A DNA stretch of 64,000 nt. Source: Sphingomonas sp. 37zxx. Its GTDB lineage: Bacteria; Pseudomonadota; Alphaproteobacteria; Sphingomonadales; Sphingomonadaceae. Below the pieces are notes generated by a model. It ran no database searches. It worked only from the letters and a program-made list of their open reading frames with translations, and was not told the DNA's origin. A program made the position numbers and the translations under genes. Shown here one piece after another: positions 26,520 through 36,693 of this stretch (the stretch's first letter is position 1; each line of letters starts with the position of its first letter). The DNA lies in contig NZ_JROH01000011.1 of the NCBI RefSeq assembly GCF_000786205.1, positions 61,660 through 125,659 of the forward strand, given 5' to 3'.

Positions 26520-29500
26520 CGTGATCCACCCCTTGAAGGGCGCGCAGCGCGAAGCTTCGGACCCGACCGCGCATATCTGGCTGTCGGCATCGGCGGGGAC
26601 GGGCAAGACGCAGGTACTGTCGGCGCGCGTATTCCGGCTGCTGCTGCATGGCGCGCGGCCCGAGGGCACATTGTGCCTGACTTTTACCAAGGCGGGCGCG
26701 GCGGAGATGGCCGAGCGGATCAACGGCACGCTCGCTCGCTGGGTTCGGATCCCCGAGGCGCAATTATTCGCCGAATTACAGGCGCTGGGCGAGCGTGGCA
26801 GCATCGACCAGATCGAGCGCGCGCGCACCTTGTTCGCGCGGGTGCTCGATGCGCCCGGCGGGCTGCGTATCCAGACGATCCACGGTTTCTGCCAGAGCCT
26901 GTTGTCGGCCTTCCCGGTCGAGGCCGATCTGGTGCCCGGCTTCCGCCCGCTCGAAGGGCGCGAGGAGGCGGTGCTGGCGCGCGAGGCGCTGGCGCGGATG
27001 CTGGAGGACGAAGCGGCGGCGGGGCGGGTGCGGATCGTCGAGGCGATCGGCGCGCTGTCGCTGCGGCTGGGCGAGGGCAAGGCCGAGGATTTCCTGATGG
27101 CATGCGCGCGCAAGCCAGCGGCGATGGCGGCACTGCCCAGCGGCATCGGCCCGTTCATCCGCCGCGCGCTCGATCTGCCGAGCGGCGATATCGGGGCCGA
27201 GATCGAGCGATGCTGCGGCGATGATGTGTTCGACATGCCATCGCTGCGCGCGATCGCCGCCGCCAATGCCGGTTGGGCGACCAAGACCGGACTGGCGCGC
27301 GCCGACATCATCGCGCGCTGGATCACCGGATCGCCGCGCGCGCGGGCGGCGGGGTTGGGCGAACTGCATTCGGTTTGGGCGACGGCCAAGGGTGAGATGC
27401 GCGCCAAGCATGGCCCCAAGGATGAGGGCTATGACGGCTGGGCGGTGCGGCTGCACGAGCGCTGCGGCGCGCTGCTCGCGATGCGATCGCAGGCGGCCTA
27501 TGCCGATTGCCTGGCCGAAGCGCTTGCGGCGGGGCGGGCCTATGCCATCGCTTATGGCGAGGCGAAGCGGCGCGCGGGTGCGGTCGATTTCAACGATTTG
27601 ATCGAAGCGACGGTGAAACTGCTCGCCAAGCCCGGCATGGGCGATTGGGTGCGCTACAAGCTCGACCAGGCGACCGAGCATGTGCTGATCGACGAAGCGC
27701 AGGACACCAATCCCGAGCAATGGGCGATCATCGCTTCGCTCGCCGATGAATTTTTCGCGGGCGAAGGCGCGCGGGGATCGGGGGGGCGGACGCTGTTCAC
27801 CGTCGGCGATTACAAGCAGGCGATCTATGGCTTCCAAGGCACCGACCCGGTGTATTTCGGCGCGGCGCAGGCGCGGTTCGACGCGCTGGCGAGCGCCGAA
27901 CCCTTCCCCAACGAACCTGCGCGCCCGCTGCAATCGCTGTCGCTGACGCAGAGCTTTCGATCGACACGGACGGTGCTGCGTTTCGTCGATGCGGCGATTG
28001 CGGCGGTGCCAGAACCGGGGCTGGGGGCGCTGAGCGCGATCGAGCCGCATGCCTCGCAAGTCGCCGGGCCGGGGATCGTCACGCTGTTGCCGCCGGTGGT
28101 GGCGGGGGGCGATGCCGACGATGAGGAAGGTTGGGTCGACGACGCGACGCGCGAACTCGCCAAGCGGATCGCGCGGCAAATCCGGCAATGGCTGGACGAC
28201 GGGCATCGGCTGGGGGCCAAGGGCCGCGCGCTTCGCCCCGAGGACATCATGATCCTGGTCAAGCGGCGCGGCGACCTGGCGGCGCTGATCGTCGCGCGGC
28301 TTTATGCCGAGGGGGTGCCCGTGGCGGGGGTCGATCGGTTGCGGCTCAACGCGCCGCTGGCGGTGCAGGATCTGCTGGCGGCGGTGCGCTTCGCGTTGCA
28401 GCCCGAGGATGATCTGAGCCTTGCCAGCCTGTTGGTGTCGCCGCTGATCGGCTGGACGCAGGATGAATTGATGGCGGCGGCGATGGATCGCCCGGCGACC
28501 AGCCTGTGGCGGCATCTGCGCCGCACGCAGGACGAGGCACGGCTCGCGCCGCTATATCTGTTGCTGCGCCGCGCCGATGTGGCGACGCCCTATCGTTTCT
28601 TTGAGGAAATCCTGTCGGGCGAGATGGACGGGCGGCGCAAGCTGATCGCCCGGCTGGGCGAGGAAGCGCGTGATCCGATCGAGGAACTGCTTAATGCTGC
28701 GCTCAATTTCGAGGGGCTGACTGCGCCGTCGATGCAGCGATTTCTCGACTGGTTCGATCGCGGCGATGTCGAGATCGTGCGCGATTCGTCGCGGCCGCAG
28801 GCGGCGGTGCGGGTGATGACCGCGCATGGGGCCAAGGGGCTGCAGGCACCGCTGGTGATCCTGGCCGACGCCACCGCCGATCCCAAGGCGGCGCGGCGCG
28901 ACCTGCTCGACTGGCTGCCCGATGGGCATGAAGGCGCGGCCTTCCCGATCTTTCGCCCGCGCCCCGACGAGCGCGGCGGGCCGCTGGGCGACCTGCTGAC
29001 GACGACCGAGCAGCGCGAGATCGAGGAGCATTGGCGGCTATTCTATGTCGCTGCCACGCGCGCCGAGGAGCAATTGGTGATCGCCGGATCGCTATCGGCG
29101 CGCGCCAAGGGCGAGCCGCCGGCGCTTAGCTGGTATGCGGCTTGCGTGCGGGCGTTTGATTCGCTGGGAGCTGCGCCGGGCGAGACGCGCGTGCTCGACG
29201 ATGCCGAACCGCCGGTGGCGGCCAAGTCCGTGGCTGCGGTTGCTGCCGAGGCATCGCCCGCGTTGCCCGATTGGGCGCGGCGACCCGCGCCGCAGGAGGC
29301 GCGTCCGCCAAGGCCGCTGGCCCCGTCGGCGATCGGCGACGATTCGGTGGCCGATCCGCCGCCCACCCCGGCGATGCGCGCCGCTGCCGAGCGCGGGCGG
29401 CTGCTGCATGGGCTGTTTGAGCGGTTGCCGGGGGTTGCTGCGGAGGCTCGGCGAAGTGCTGGCGAGCGCTGGTTGGCGCGGGCGGGAGCGGATGATGCCG

Positions 29501-29901
29501 CGTCGCTCGTCGATGCTGCGCTGGCGGTGATCGAGCATCCCGATTTCGCCGATTTGTTCGGCGACGACGCACTGGTCGAAGCGCCGATCGCGGCGGTGGT
29601 CGGGGGCGCGGTGGTGTCGGGCACGGTCGATCGGCTGCTGGTGCGCGACGACCGGATTGTGCTGGTCGATTTCAAGACCGGCCGCAGCGCGCCGGCGACG
29701 ATCGACGAGGTGCCGGTCTATCATTTGCGGCAAATGGCGGCCTATGCCGCCGCGCTGGCGGTGATCTTTCCGGGGCGTGCGATCGAGGCGGCGTTGCTCT
29801 ACACTGCCGCACCAAGGCTGATCGCGCTGCCGCCCGAAACGCTGGCATCGCACAAGCCGGGCTTCGCGCGCGGGGAGCAAAGCTTGGGCTCGCGCGCTTG
29901 A
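26506..29901 (+). CDS. addA: Double-strand break repair helicase-nuclease subunit AddA
   Basis: A 1131-residue UvrD-like superfamily 1 helicase with a C-terminal nuclease. Motif I (Walker A) is SASAGTGKTQVLSARVFRLLL near residue 25, followed by CLTFTKAGAAEMAERI (motif Ia), VLIDEAQDTNPEQWAII (motif II), LFTVGDYKQAIYGFQGTDP (motif III), QSFRST (motif IV) and VMTAHGAKGLQAPLVIL (motif V). The nuclease motif GTVDRLLVRDDRIVLVDFKTG is near residue 1040. It pairs with AddB in a single translation unit. Confidence 0.95.
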   Translation: MAVSSVIHPLKGAQREASDPTAHIWLSASAGTGKTQVLSARVFRLLLHGARPEGTLCLTFTKAGAAEMAERINGTLARWVRIPEAQLFAELQALGERGSIDQIERARTLFARVLDAPGGLRIQTIHGFCQSLLSAFPVEADLVPGFRPLEGREEAVLAREALARMLEDEAAAGRVRIVEAIGALSLRLGEGKAEDFLMACARKPAAMAALPSGIGPFIRRALDLPSGDIGAEIERCCGDDVFDMPSLRAIAAANAGWATKTGLARADIIARWITGSPRARAAGLGELHSVWATAKGEMRAKHGPKDEGYDGWAVRLHERCGALLAMRSQAAYADCLAEALAAGRAYAIAYGEAKRRAGAVDFNDLIEATVKLLAKPGMGDWVRYKLDQATEHVLIDEAQDTNPEQWAIIASLADEFFAGEGARGSGGRTLFTVGDYKQAIYGFQGTDPVYFGAAQARFDALASAEPFPNEPARPLQSLSLTQSFRSTRTVLRFVDAAIAAVPEPGLGALSAIEPHASQVAGPGIVTLLPPVVAGGDADDEEGWVDDATRELAKRIARQIRQWLDDGHRLGAKGRALRPEDIMILVKRRGDLAALIVARLYAEGVPVAGVDRLRLNAPLAVQDLLAAVRFALQPEDDLSLASLLVSPLIGWTQDELMAAAMDRPATSLWRHLRRTQDEARLAPLYLLLRRADVATPYRFFEEILSGEMDGRRKLIARLGEEARDPIEELLNAALNFEGLTAPSMQRFLDWFDRGDVEIVRDSSRPQAAVRVMTAHGAKGLQAPLVILADATADPKAARRDLLDWLPDGHEGAAFPIFRPRPDERGGPLGDLLTTTEQREIEEHWRLFYVAATRAEEQLVIAGSLSARAKGEPPALSWYAACVRAFDSLGAAPGETRVLDDAEPPVAAKSVAAVAAEASPALPDWARRPAPQEARPPRPLAPSAIGDDSVADPPPTPAMRAAAERGRLLHGLFERLPGVAAEARRSAGERWLARAGADDAASLVDAALAVIEHPDFADLFGDDALVEAPIAAVVGGAVVSGTVDRLLVRDDRIVLVDFKTGRSAPATIDEVPVYHLRQMAAYAAALAVIFPGRAIEAALLYTAAPRLIALPPETLASHKPGFARGEQSLGSRA

Positions 29902-29955
29902 GCCGCTAGGCTGCGGTGCATAGATTGGCCTTCAAGACGTTTCAGGAGAAGAATA

Positions 29956-30279
29956 ATGGGTACTAAGGCAATCACCGACGCAAGCTTCAACACCGATGTG
30001 CTGGCGTCGGACAAGCCGGTGCTGGTGGATTTCTGGGCCGAATGGTGTGGCCCGTGCAAGATGATCGGGCCGAGCCTGGAGGAACTGTCCGAGGAACTGG
30101 GCGAGCAGGTGACGATCACCAAGCTGAACATCGACGAGAATCCAGACGCGCCGGGCAAATATGGCGTGCGCACCATCCCGACGATGATCCTGTTCAAGAA
30201 CGGCCAACCAGCCGCGACGAAGCTTGGGGCCGAGCCCAAGGGCCGGCTGAAGGCATGGCTTGAGGGTGAATTGGGCTGA
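29956..30279 (+). CDS. trxA: Thioredoxin
   Basis: A 107-residue cytosolic thioredoxin with the active site W-C31-G-P-C34-K, preceded by VLVDFWAE and followed by the conserved cis-Pro segment RTIPTMILFKNGQ. It serves as electron donor for ribonucleotide reductase, peroxiredoxins and other disulfide proteins. The ATG has AGGAGAAG about 8 bases upstream. The gene follows addA in the same direction, an arrangement common in alphaproteobacteria. The candidate reductase in the window is the flavoprotein at 1495-2403, which is not adjacent. Confidence 0.97.
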   Translation: MGTKAITDASFNTDVLASDKPVLVDFWAEWCGPCKMIGPSLEELSEELGEQVTITKLNIDENPDAPGKYGVRTIPTMILFKNGQPAATKLGAEPKGRLKAWLEGELG

Positions 30280-30305
30280 TCTGATCCTTAACGCGGCGGT
30301 TGATG

Positions 30306-30376
30306 GGATCCAGAGAAGCCGTGGCGAAGGCTTGAGCCTTAGCCGTGGGCTTCTGGATCCCCGCTTTCGCGGGGAT
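30306..30376. repeat. Inverted repeat/terminator-like element after trxA
   Basis: GGATCCAGAGAAGCC is mirrored by GGCTTCTGGATCC, giving an imperfect stem with an interior of about 27 bases, then CCCCGCTTTCGCGGGGATGACG, a second short hairpin. It sits between two convergent genes (trxA and argJ) and may terminate both. The second hairpin resembles 371-388. Confidence 0.6.
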
Positions 30377-30387
30377 GACGGGGCGCG

Positions 30388-31608
30388 TCAGCTCCGATAA
30401 TCTGCGTTGATCGAGATATAGCCGTGGGTGAGGTCGCAGGTCCACACGGTGGCGCGGCCTTCGTGTAAGCCCAGGTTCACCCCGATTTCGATCTCCTGCC
30501 CCTTGAGATGCGCGGCGACAGGCGCTTCGTCATAGCCCTCGACCACTAGCCCTTCGCGGGCGACTTCGATGCCGCCGAAGCGGATGGATAGCAGGTCGCG
30601 GTCGGCAGGTTCCCCCGCCTTGCCGACCGCCATCACGACCCGGCCCCAATTGGCGTCCTCGCCCGCGATCGCGGTCTTCACCAGCGGCGAATTGGCGATG
30701 CTCATCGCGATCGCGCGGGCGCTTCGGTCGCTGTCGGCCCCTTCGACATCGACGCGGATGAACTTCGTCGCGCCTTCGCCGTCGCGCACCACCAGATGCG
30801 CCAATTGGCGGCAGACATCGGCGAGCGCGGCGCGGAAGGCGTCGGCACCCGGATCGGTGGCATCGCTCAGGACGCGGTTCCCCGCCTGGCCGGTGGCGAA
30901 TACCAGCACGGTGTCGCTGGTCGAGGTATCGCTATCGACGGTAATGCACGAGAAGGTGTCACGATTGGCGTCGGCCAGCGCGTCTTGCAGGAAGCCGGGT
31001 TCGACTGCGGCATCGGTGAAGACGAAGCCGAGCATCGTCGCCATGTCGGGGGCGATCATCCCCGAACCTTTGACGATACCGCCGATCGTTACGGTGCGGC
31101 CATCGACGATCGCAGTCGCGGTTGCGCCCTTGGCAAAGGTGTCGGTGGTGCCGATCGTGTTGGCGGCTTGCTCCCACGAGGCGGGGGGCGCTGTGAAGGC
31201 GGCGTCGAGCCCGGCTTCGGCCTTGTCGATCGGCAGCGGGACGCCGATCACCCCGGTCGAGGCGATGAAGATGTCCGATGGCTGGCAGCCCAGATGCCCG
31301 GCGGTGCGCGCGGCGATCGCCTCGACCGCTGCGCGGCCGCGTGCGCCGGTAAAGGCATTGGCGTTGCCTGCATTAACGACCAGCGCGCGGGCGCGGCCCA
31401 GCACCAGCGCGCGGCGGCACCATTCGACTTCGGGCGAGGGGCATTTGCTTTGCGTCGTGACGCCAGCGACGACGGTGCCTTCGTCGAGCGTCACGAAAGT
31501 GAGGTCGGCTCGGTCCCAGGGCTTGTAGCCGGCACGCGCGACATGCGGCGACACGCCGGCGATGGCGGGGATGGCGGGGAAGGGCAATGCGAGCGGGGAG
31601 CGGGTCAT
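30388..31608 (-). CDS. argJ: Bifunctional ornithine acetyltransferase/N-acetylglutamate synthase ArgJ
   Basis: Transfers acetyl from N-acetylornithine to glutamate, recycling the acetyl group of arginine synthesis; bifunctional forms also use acetyl-CoA. The 406-residue precursor self-cleaves between Ala190 and Thr191 in KGSGMIAPDMATMLGF, making Thr191 the nucleophile. The oxyanion-hole pair is in the STGVIG segment, and the C-terminal LGLHEGRATVWTCDLTHGYISINADYRS matches the family end. Its neighbours are unrelated to arginine synthesis. Confidence 0.96.
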   Translation of the reverse strand: MTRSPLALPFPAIPAIAGVSPHVARAGYKPWDRADLTFVTLDEGTVVAGVTTQSKCPSPEVEWCRRALVLGRARALVVNAGNANAFTGARGRAAVEAIAARTAGHLGCQPSDIFIASTGVIGVPLPIDKAEAGLDAAFTAPPASWEQAANTIGTTDTFAKGATATAIVDGRTVTIGGIVKGSGMIAPDMATMLGFVFTDAAVEPGFLQDALADANRDTFSCITVDSDTSTSDTVLVFATGQAGNRVLSDATDPGADAFRAALADVCRQLAHLVVRDGEGATKFIRVDVEGADSDRSARAIAMSIANSPLVKTAIAGEDANWGRVVMAVGKAGEPADRDLLSIRFGGIEVAREGLVVEGYDEAPVAAHLKGQEIEIGVNLGLHEGRATVWTCDLTHGYISINADYRS

Positions 31609-31721
31609 GCGCGGGGGTTAGCGCGGTTGGGGGCGGTTTGCCACCGGCGCACGGCGGGCAGCGCGGCACTATTTGACGGCATTCGGTGGACGTTCATCGC
31701 GCGACGCCATAAGTAGCGACC

Positions 31722-31997
31722 GTGAACCTGCTTCCGTTCCTCTATGCGCTGCTTGCGGCGATCACCGGCATTGCCCCTGGCGGTGCGGTTATCGACGAGC
31801 CGCGCGTGGCCGCCAGTGCCGTCGGGCAGCGCGCGCAGGCGGTTGCGGTTGCCGCCGCACGGCTGGTTTCAGTGCCGTTGCGCGCTTCGCTGGAGACGCT
31901 GCGATCGCAGCCGACACCCGCAATGACGATCGAAACGGCGCGATTCGCGCTGATGTTGCTGCCGGTGGACGAGCGCCCCGCGCGCCGCCGCGAATAG
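31722..31997 (+). CDS. Small hypothetical protein upstream of secA
   Basis: A possible 91-residue protein starting at GTG 31722. The N-terminal LLPFLYALLAAITGIAPGGAV looks like a signal peptide or one membrane segment. The rest is Ala/Arg-rich and ends FALMLLPVDERPARRRE. I do not recognise it, and the Shine-Dalgarno sequence is weak (AAGTAGCGAC). It ends 110 bp before secA on the same strand. Support is codon-phase plausibility and the hydrophobic start only; it could be spurious. Confidence 0.45.
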   Translation: MNLLPFLYALLAAITGIAPGGAVIDEPRVAASAVGQRAQAVAVAAARLVSVPLRASLETLRSQPTPAMTIETARFALMLLPVDERPARRRE

Positions 31998-32107
31998 GCT
32001 GTCGGCCGGCGCGGGAGCCCGCGCGCGCCTTTTTCGTATCCATTCTCAACGCTCCCGGCACGCGCATTCGCGGCTGGGTATTGCGGTCAAAATAGCAGGA
32101 AATTCCC

Positions 32108-34852
32108 ATGTTCGGTGGCCTCGCCAAAACCTTTTTCGGTTCCTCCAACGATCGTTACGTCAAGTCGCTCGGCGCGATCGTGCAGAAGATCAACGCGCTC
32201 GAGCCTTCGCTCCAGGCGATGAGCGACGACGATCTTGCGCAACAGACCGCGCGCTTTCGCGAGCGGCTGGCAGCCGGCGAGACGCTCGACGACATTCTGC
32301 CCGAAGCGTTTGCGACGGTGCGCGAGGGATCGGTCCGCATTCTGGGCATGCGCCACTTTGACGTTCAGATGATCGGCGGCATCGTTTTGCATCGCGGAGA
32401 GATCGCCGAGATGCGGACGGGCGAGGGCAAGACGCTGGTGGCGACGCTGGCCACCTATCTCAACGCGCTGGCGGGCAAGGGCGTCCATGTCATCACCGTC
32501 AACGACTATCTGGCGCGGCGCGACGCCGAGTGGATGGGGCAGCTTTATCGCTACCTGGGCATGACGACCGGGGTGATCGTGCCCAATCTCGCCGATCATG
32601 AGCGGCGCGCGGCTTATCATTCGGACATCACTTACGGCACGAACAACGAGTTCGGCTTCGACTATCTGCGCGACAATATGAAATATGATCGCGCGTCGAT
32701 GGTGCAGCGGCCCTTTGCCCATGCGATCGTCGACGAGGTCGATTCGATCCTGATCGACGAAGCGCGCACGCCGCTGATCATCAGCGGGCCGACCGATGAC
32801 AAGTCAGACCTGTATCGCAGCGTCGATCTGATCGTGAAGCAATTGACGTCCGACGATTACGAAAAGGACGAAAAGCAAAAGTCGATCATCCTGACCGAGG
32901 ACGGCACCGAGCGGATCGAGCGACTGCTGGAAAACGCCGGGCTGTTGCAGGGCGCGAACCTGTATGATTTCGAGAATACGCAGGTCGTCCACCATGTGAA
33001 CCAGTCGCTGCGCGCGAACATGATGTTCAAGGTCGATACCGATTATATCGTCAAGGACGACAAGGTCATCATCATCGACGAGTTTACCGGGCGGATGATG
33101 GATGGTCGCCGCTGGTCCGATGGCTTGCATCAGGCGGTCGAGGCCAAGGAGGGCGTCCAGATCGAGCCTGAGAACCAGACGCTGGCGTCGATCACCTTCC
33201 AGAATTACTTCCGCATGTATCCAAAGCTAAGCGGCATGACCGGCACCGCGGCGACCGAAGCGGCGGAATTCCACGATATCTACAAGATGAACGTCGTCAC
33301 CATCCCAACGAACGTCGAAATCCGGCGGGTCGATGAGGAGGACGAATTCTACAAGACGATGCAGGACAAGTTCATGGCCATCGCCAAGGCCATCGGGGTC
33401 CATGCCGAAAAGGGTCAGCCGGTGTTGGTGGGCACGGTGTCGATCGAAAAGTCCGAGCTGTTGTCCGAATATCTCACCAACGAAGGCGTGCCGCACAAGG
33501 TGCTGAACGCGCGCTATCATGAGATGGAGGCTCATATCGTCGCGCAGGCCGGTCGTGCCGGCGCGGTGACGATCGCGACCAATATGGCGGGGCGTGGCAC
33601 CGACATCAAATTGGGCGGCAATCTGGAATTCCGCGTCGAGGAAGAACTGGCCGAAATGCCCGAAGGCCCCGAGCGCGACGCGGCGATCGCCAAGATTCGC
33701 GACGAGATCGAGGTCGAGAAACAGGCGGTGCTCGCCGCCGGCGGCCTGTTCGTGCTTGGCACCGAGCGTCACGAAAGCCGCCGGATCGACAACCAGCTTC
33801 GCGGGCGGTCAGGGCGTCAGGGCGATCCGGGTCTCAGCCGTTTCTACCTGAGCCTCGACGACGATCTGCTGCGGATTTTTGGTCCCGACACGATGTTTGC
33901 CAAGATGATGCGATCGAACATCGGCGATGGCGAGGCGATCGGCAGCAAGTGGCTGAGCAAGGCGATCGAGACGGCGCAGAAGAAGGTCGAGGCGCGCAAC
34001 TACGACATTCGCAAGCAGGTGGTCGAATATGACAACGTCATGAACGACCAGCGCAAGGTGATCTATGAACAGCGCAGCGACATCATGGACGCCGATACCG
34101 TCGGCGACGTCGTGATCGACATGCGCGCCGAAACGGTCAACACCATCGTGGCTGAGGCGATCCCGCTCAACAGCTATCACGAGCAATGGAATGTCGAGGG
34201 GCTGAAGGAGCGCGCACAGGCGGTGCTGGGCATCGAGGTGCCGGTCGATCAATGGATCGCCGAACAGGACGGCATCGAGCCCGAGGATATTGAAACGCGA
34301 ATCCGCGAGGCGGCGGACAAGCTGATCGACGATAAATCGGCAGGCCTGGCACCTGAGACCTGGAGCCAGGTGGAAAAGTCGATCCTGTTGCAGAACCTGG
34401 ATCACCACTGGAAGGAGCATCTGGCGATGCTCGATGCGCTGCGGCAGGTGGTGCATCTGCGCGCCTACGCGCAAAAGACGCCGATCAACGAATATAAGCA
34501 GGAAGCGTTCGCGATGTTCGAGCGAATGCTGTCATCGATCCGCGAGGACGTGACGAGCACCTTCGCGCGCGCGCAGTTCCAGATGACGCCGCCACCGGCA
34601 TTGCCCGAGCTGCCCGATTTCCTGACGCATCATTTCGATCCGCTGACCGGCGAGGATGACAGCGACGATTGGGATGCGGCGACCTTTGGGACGCTGGAGA
34701 ATCGGATGCCGCCCTTTCAGATCCCGCAGCCAAGCGGCGAGGCGATCGGCGATGATCCCGCCGACTGGGAGGGCAAGGTGAGCCGCAACGCGCCATGCCC
34801 GTGCGGTTCGGGGCGCAAGTACAAGCATTGCCACGGCGCACTGGTGGCTTGA
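32108..34852 (+). CDS. secA: Preprotein translocase ATPase SecA
   Basis: The motor that pushes unfolded preproteins through SecYEG. A 914-residue protein with all domains: Walker [21 protein letters not shown] near residue 100, [43 protein letters not shown] (motif II), the preprotein-crosslinking domain, [15 protein letters not shown], the [11 protein letters not shown] motif VI region, the helical scaffold and a C-terminal zinc-binding tail [14 protein letters not shown], which also binds SecB and lipids. The ATG has AGGAAATTCCC upstream. Confidence 0.98.
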   Translation: MFGGLAKTFFGSSNDRYVKSLGAIVQKINALEPSLQAMSDDDLAQQTARFRERLAAGETLDDILPEAFATVREGSVRILGMRHFDVQMIGGIVLHRGEIAEMRTGEGKTLVATLATYLNALAGKGVHVITVNDYLARRDAEWMGQLYRYLGMTTGVIVPNLADHERRAAYHSDITYGTNNEFGFDYLRDNMKYDRASMVQRPFAHAIVDEVDSILIDEARTPLIISGPTDDKSDLYRSVDLIVKQLTSDDYEKDEKQKSIILTEDGTERIERLLENAGLLQGANLYDFENTQVVHHVNQSLRANMMFKVDTDYIVKDDKVIIIDEFTGRMMDGRRWSDGLHQAVEAKEGVQIEPENQTLASITFQNYFRMYPKLSGMTGTAATEAAEFHDIYKMNVVTIPTNVEIRRVDEEDEFYKTMQDKFMAIAKAIGVHAEKGQPVLVGTVSIEKSELLSEYLTNEGVPHKVLNARYHEMEAHIVAQAGRAGAVTIATNMAGRGTDIKLGGNLEFRVEEELAEMPEGPERDAAIAKIRDEIEVEKQAVLAAGGLFVLGTERHESRRIDNQLRGRSGRQGDPGLSRFYLSLDDDLLRIFGPDTMFAKMMRSNIGDGEAIGSKWLSKAIETAQKKVEARNYDIRKQVVEYDNVMNDQRKVIYEQRSDIMDADTVGDVVIDMRAETVNTIVAEAIPLNSYHEQWNVEGLKERAQAVLGIEVPVDQWIAEQDGIEPEDIETRIREAADKLIDDKSAGLAPETWSQVEKSILLQNLDHHWKEHLAMLDALRQVVHLRAYAQKTPINEYKQEAFAMFERMLSSIREDVTSTFARAQFQMTPPPALPELPDFLTHHFDPLTGEDDSDDWDAATFGTLENRMPPFQIPQPSGEAIGDDPADWEGKVSRNAPCPCGSGRKYKHCHGALVA

Positions 34853-34910
34853 TCCACGACGCCTGCCCATCGCCTCGCAGTCGGGGGATGGGCGGGGAGC
34901 CAAGGACAAA

Positions 34911-34946
34911 AAAAGGGCCGCGCATCGGGGGATGCGCGACCCTTTT
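34911..34946. terminator. Bidirectional terminator between secA and the Gly-rich lipoprotein gene
   Basis: AAAAGGGCCGCGCATC, loop GGGG, GATGCGCGACCCTTTT. A long stem with one mismatch, A-runs on one side and T-runs on the other, placed between convergent genes. This is a standard bidirectional rho-independent terminator. Confidence 0.88.
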
Positions 34947-34964
34947 ATAATTGAAAAAGCAGGA

Positions 34965-35564
34965 TCAGCGACGACGACCGGGTTCGGGCATCATGACGTT
35001 GGGACCGACATTCTCGATCACCTGGCGCGCATCGAAGGCGCGGACATTGTCGGCGGGCTTGGGGCCGCGACCGGTGATGATTTCCGCCATCGCCTCATAG
35101 CGATCGATCTGGCGAATGTCGGTCATGCCGCCGCCAAAGCCGCCGCCCCAGCCACCCCAACCGCCCCAGCCAAAGCCGGGCTGGAAGAAGCGCCAGCTCG
35201 GCCCCCATCCGCCGAACCCGCCGAACCCGCCGAACCCGCCGGGACCGAAGCCGTTATCCATGATCTGGGTGCGCGAGCGCCGTTCGGTGTCGCGATCGAT
35301 CAGCATGAAATGATCAAATCCGCGCTCGAGCGTCACCTGCGCCGCGCGGAACAGCAGATACCGCTCCACCGTCTCGCGTGACGTGACGCTGTTGCCCGAG
35401 AACGAGACCCGGAAGCGATTGGCCTCGATCTGTTCGTCGGCATAGCCGGCGCGACTATAGCCCTGTCCGGTCGCGGGGGTGAAAGGCGTTGGCGTGGCGC
35501 AGGCGGCCAGCGCCAATGTGCTGGCGATTGCGAGCAATGCGGGACGAAAACGGCGATCAGTCAT
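34965..35564 (-). CDS. CC0125/CC1285-type lipoprotein with Gly/Trp/Phe-rich insert
   Basis: A 199-residue lipoprotein. The signal peptide ends LALAACATP, so lipidation at Cys22 is expected. The segment GYADEQIEANRFRVSFSGNSVTSRETVERYLLFRAAQVTLERGFDHFMLIDRD is the hallmark of the alphaproteobacterial CC0125/CC1285 lipoprotein family (function unknown). Residues of about 105-148 are a low-complexity Gly/Phe/Trp run. The domain then resumes (DIRQIDRYEAMAEIITGRGPKPADNVRAFDARQVIENV). It faces the periplasm from either membrane. The terminator at 34911-34946 ends it. Confidence 0.85.
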   Translation of the reverse strand: MTDRRFRPALLAIASTLALAACATPTPFTPATGQGYSRAGYADEQIEANRFRVSFSGNSVTSRETVERYLLFRAAQVTLERGFDHFMLIDRDTERRSRTQIMDNGFGPGGFGGFGGFGGWGPSWRFFQPGFGWGGWGGWGGGFGGGMTDIRQIDRYEAMAEIITGRGPKPADNVRAFDARQVIENVGPNVMMPEPGRRR

Positions 35565-35719
35565 TCATACTCTCCACGGACGCGCCGACGAGACGCTTAT
35601 TCAAACCCACGCGCAGCAACGCTTGGCGCTCCACACTATATAGCGATGAACTGTGTCACGCATAGGATTGACGGTAGCTGAATAAATCCAGCTTGCGCGG
35701 AAAATCGCACGAGCGGCGG

Positions 35720-35794
35720 TGGCTCCCCGGGCCTGATTCGAACAGGCGACCATTCGATTAACAGTCGAACGCTCTACCGCTGAGCTACCGGGGA
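35720..35794 (-). tRNA. tRNA-Asn (anticodon GTT), CCA encoded
   Basis: Read on the reverse strand: acceptor TCCCCGG pairs with CCGGGGA, the D-arm has AGCTCAGCGGTAGAGC, the anticodon loop CTGTTAA gives anticodon GTT (Asn), the T-arm is CCTGTTCGAATCAGG, the discriminator base is G, and CCA is encoded at 35722-35720. All four stems close. It stands alone in a 352-bp gap between the lipoprotein gene and nadK; the rest of that gap shows no gene. Confidence 0.96.
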
Positions 35795-35916
35795 ACACCG
35801 TCGAGGGCGGCAGGGCCGCCCGCGTCGAAGCGGCTAGGCCGCTGCGGGAGCGGGGCCTATAGCAGTGGTTTTTCAGGGTTGGCAAGCGGGGTTTCGACGA
35901 AAGATCGGCCGGCGGC

Positions 35917-36693
35917 TCAAGCGATGAACTGTTCCATCGTAATCCGGTCGTCGAGCGCGTGCTCGGGATCGAACATCAGCGTCAGGCCGCGCATGCGATC
36001 GATCGCGATTTCGACCTGTGCGACGTCGCGAACCTCGCGCTGATCGGCGACCGCGCTGACGGGGCGCTTTTCGGGTTCGAGCACGGTGATCGTGATTCGC
36101 GCCTTTTCGGGCAGGATGGCTCCCCGCCAGCGGCGGGGCCGAAACGCGCTGATCGGGGTGAGCGCGAGCAGCGCCGAGCCAAGCGGCAGGATCGGGCCGT
36201 TGGCCGACAGGTTATACGCAGTCGAGCCTGCGGGCGTGGCCACCAATATGCCGTCGCAGACCAATTCGGGCAGTACCGCGCGGTCGTTTACGGTGACCGC
36301 CAGCTTGGCTGTCTGGCGAGTCTCGCGCAGCAGCGACACTTCGTTGATGGCGGGAATCTGGTGGGTCTGGCCATCGATCGTCGTTGCCGTCATCGATAGC
36401 GGTGAGACACGGAACGGCTTGGCGCGCGCCAGCCGCTCATCCAGGCCGCCCAGCCGCCAGTCGTTCATCAGAAAGCCGACCGTGCCTAGGTTCATGCCGA
36501 ATGCCGGGACGATTCGCCGGCGTTCGAGCATCGCGTGGAGCGTCTGGAGCATGAAGCCGTCGCCGCCCAGCGCGACGATCGTATCGGCTTCATCGGGGGC
36601 GACCCAGTCATAGCGATCTCGCAACTCGCGCTCGGCCACCTGCGCTGCATGGGTGGGCGATGCGACCAGGGCGCGCGGCACGCCGTCGCTCAT
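35917..36693 (-). CDS. nadK: NAD kinase
   Basis: Phosphorylates NAD to NADP with ATP or polyphosphate. A 258-residue protein with the catalytic GGDG motif (IVALGGDGFMLQTLHAML), FGMNLGTVGFLMN, the NE motif in IPAINEVSLLR, and the C-terminal CDGILVATPAGSTAYNLSANGPILP diacylglycerol-kinase-like signature. Length fits the short bacterial/alphaproteobacterial form. Its start overlaps the moaA stop by 4 bp, so the two are co-translated from the reverse strand. Confidence 0.96.
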   Translation of the reverse strand: MSDGVPRALVASPTHAAQVAERELRDRYDWVAPDEADTIVALGGDGFMLQTLHAMLERRRIVPAFGMNLGTVGFLMNDWRLGGLDERLARAKPFRVSPLSMTATTIDGQTHQIPAINEVSLLRETRQTAKLAVTVNDRAVLPELVCDGILVATPAGSTAYNLSANGPILPLGSALLALTPISAFRPRRWRGAILPEKARITITVLEPEKRPVSAVADQREVRDVAQVEIAIDRMRGLTLMFDPEHALDDRITMEQFIA

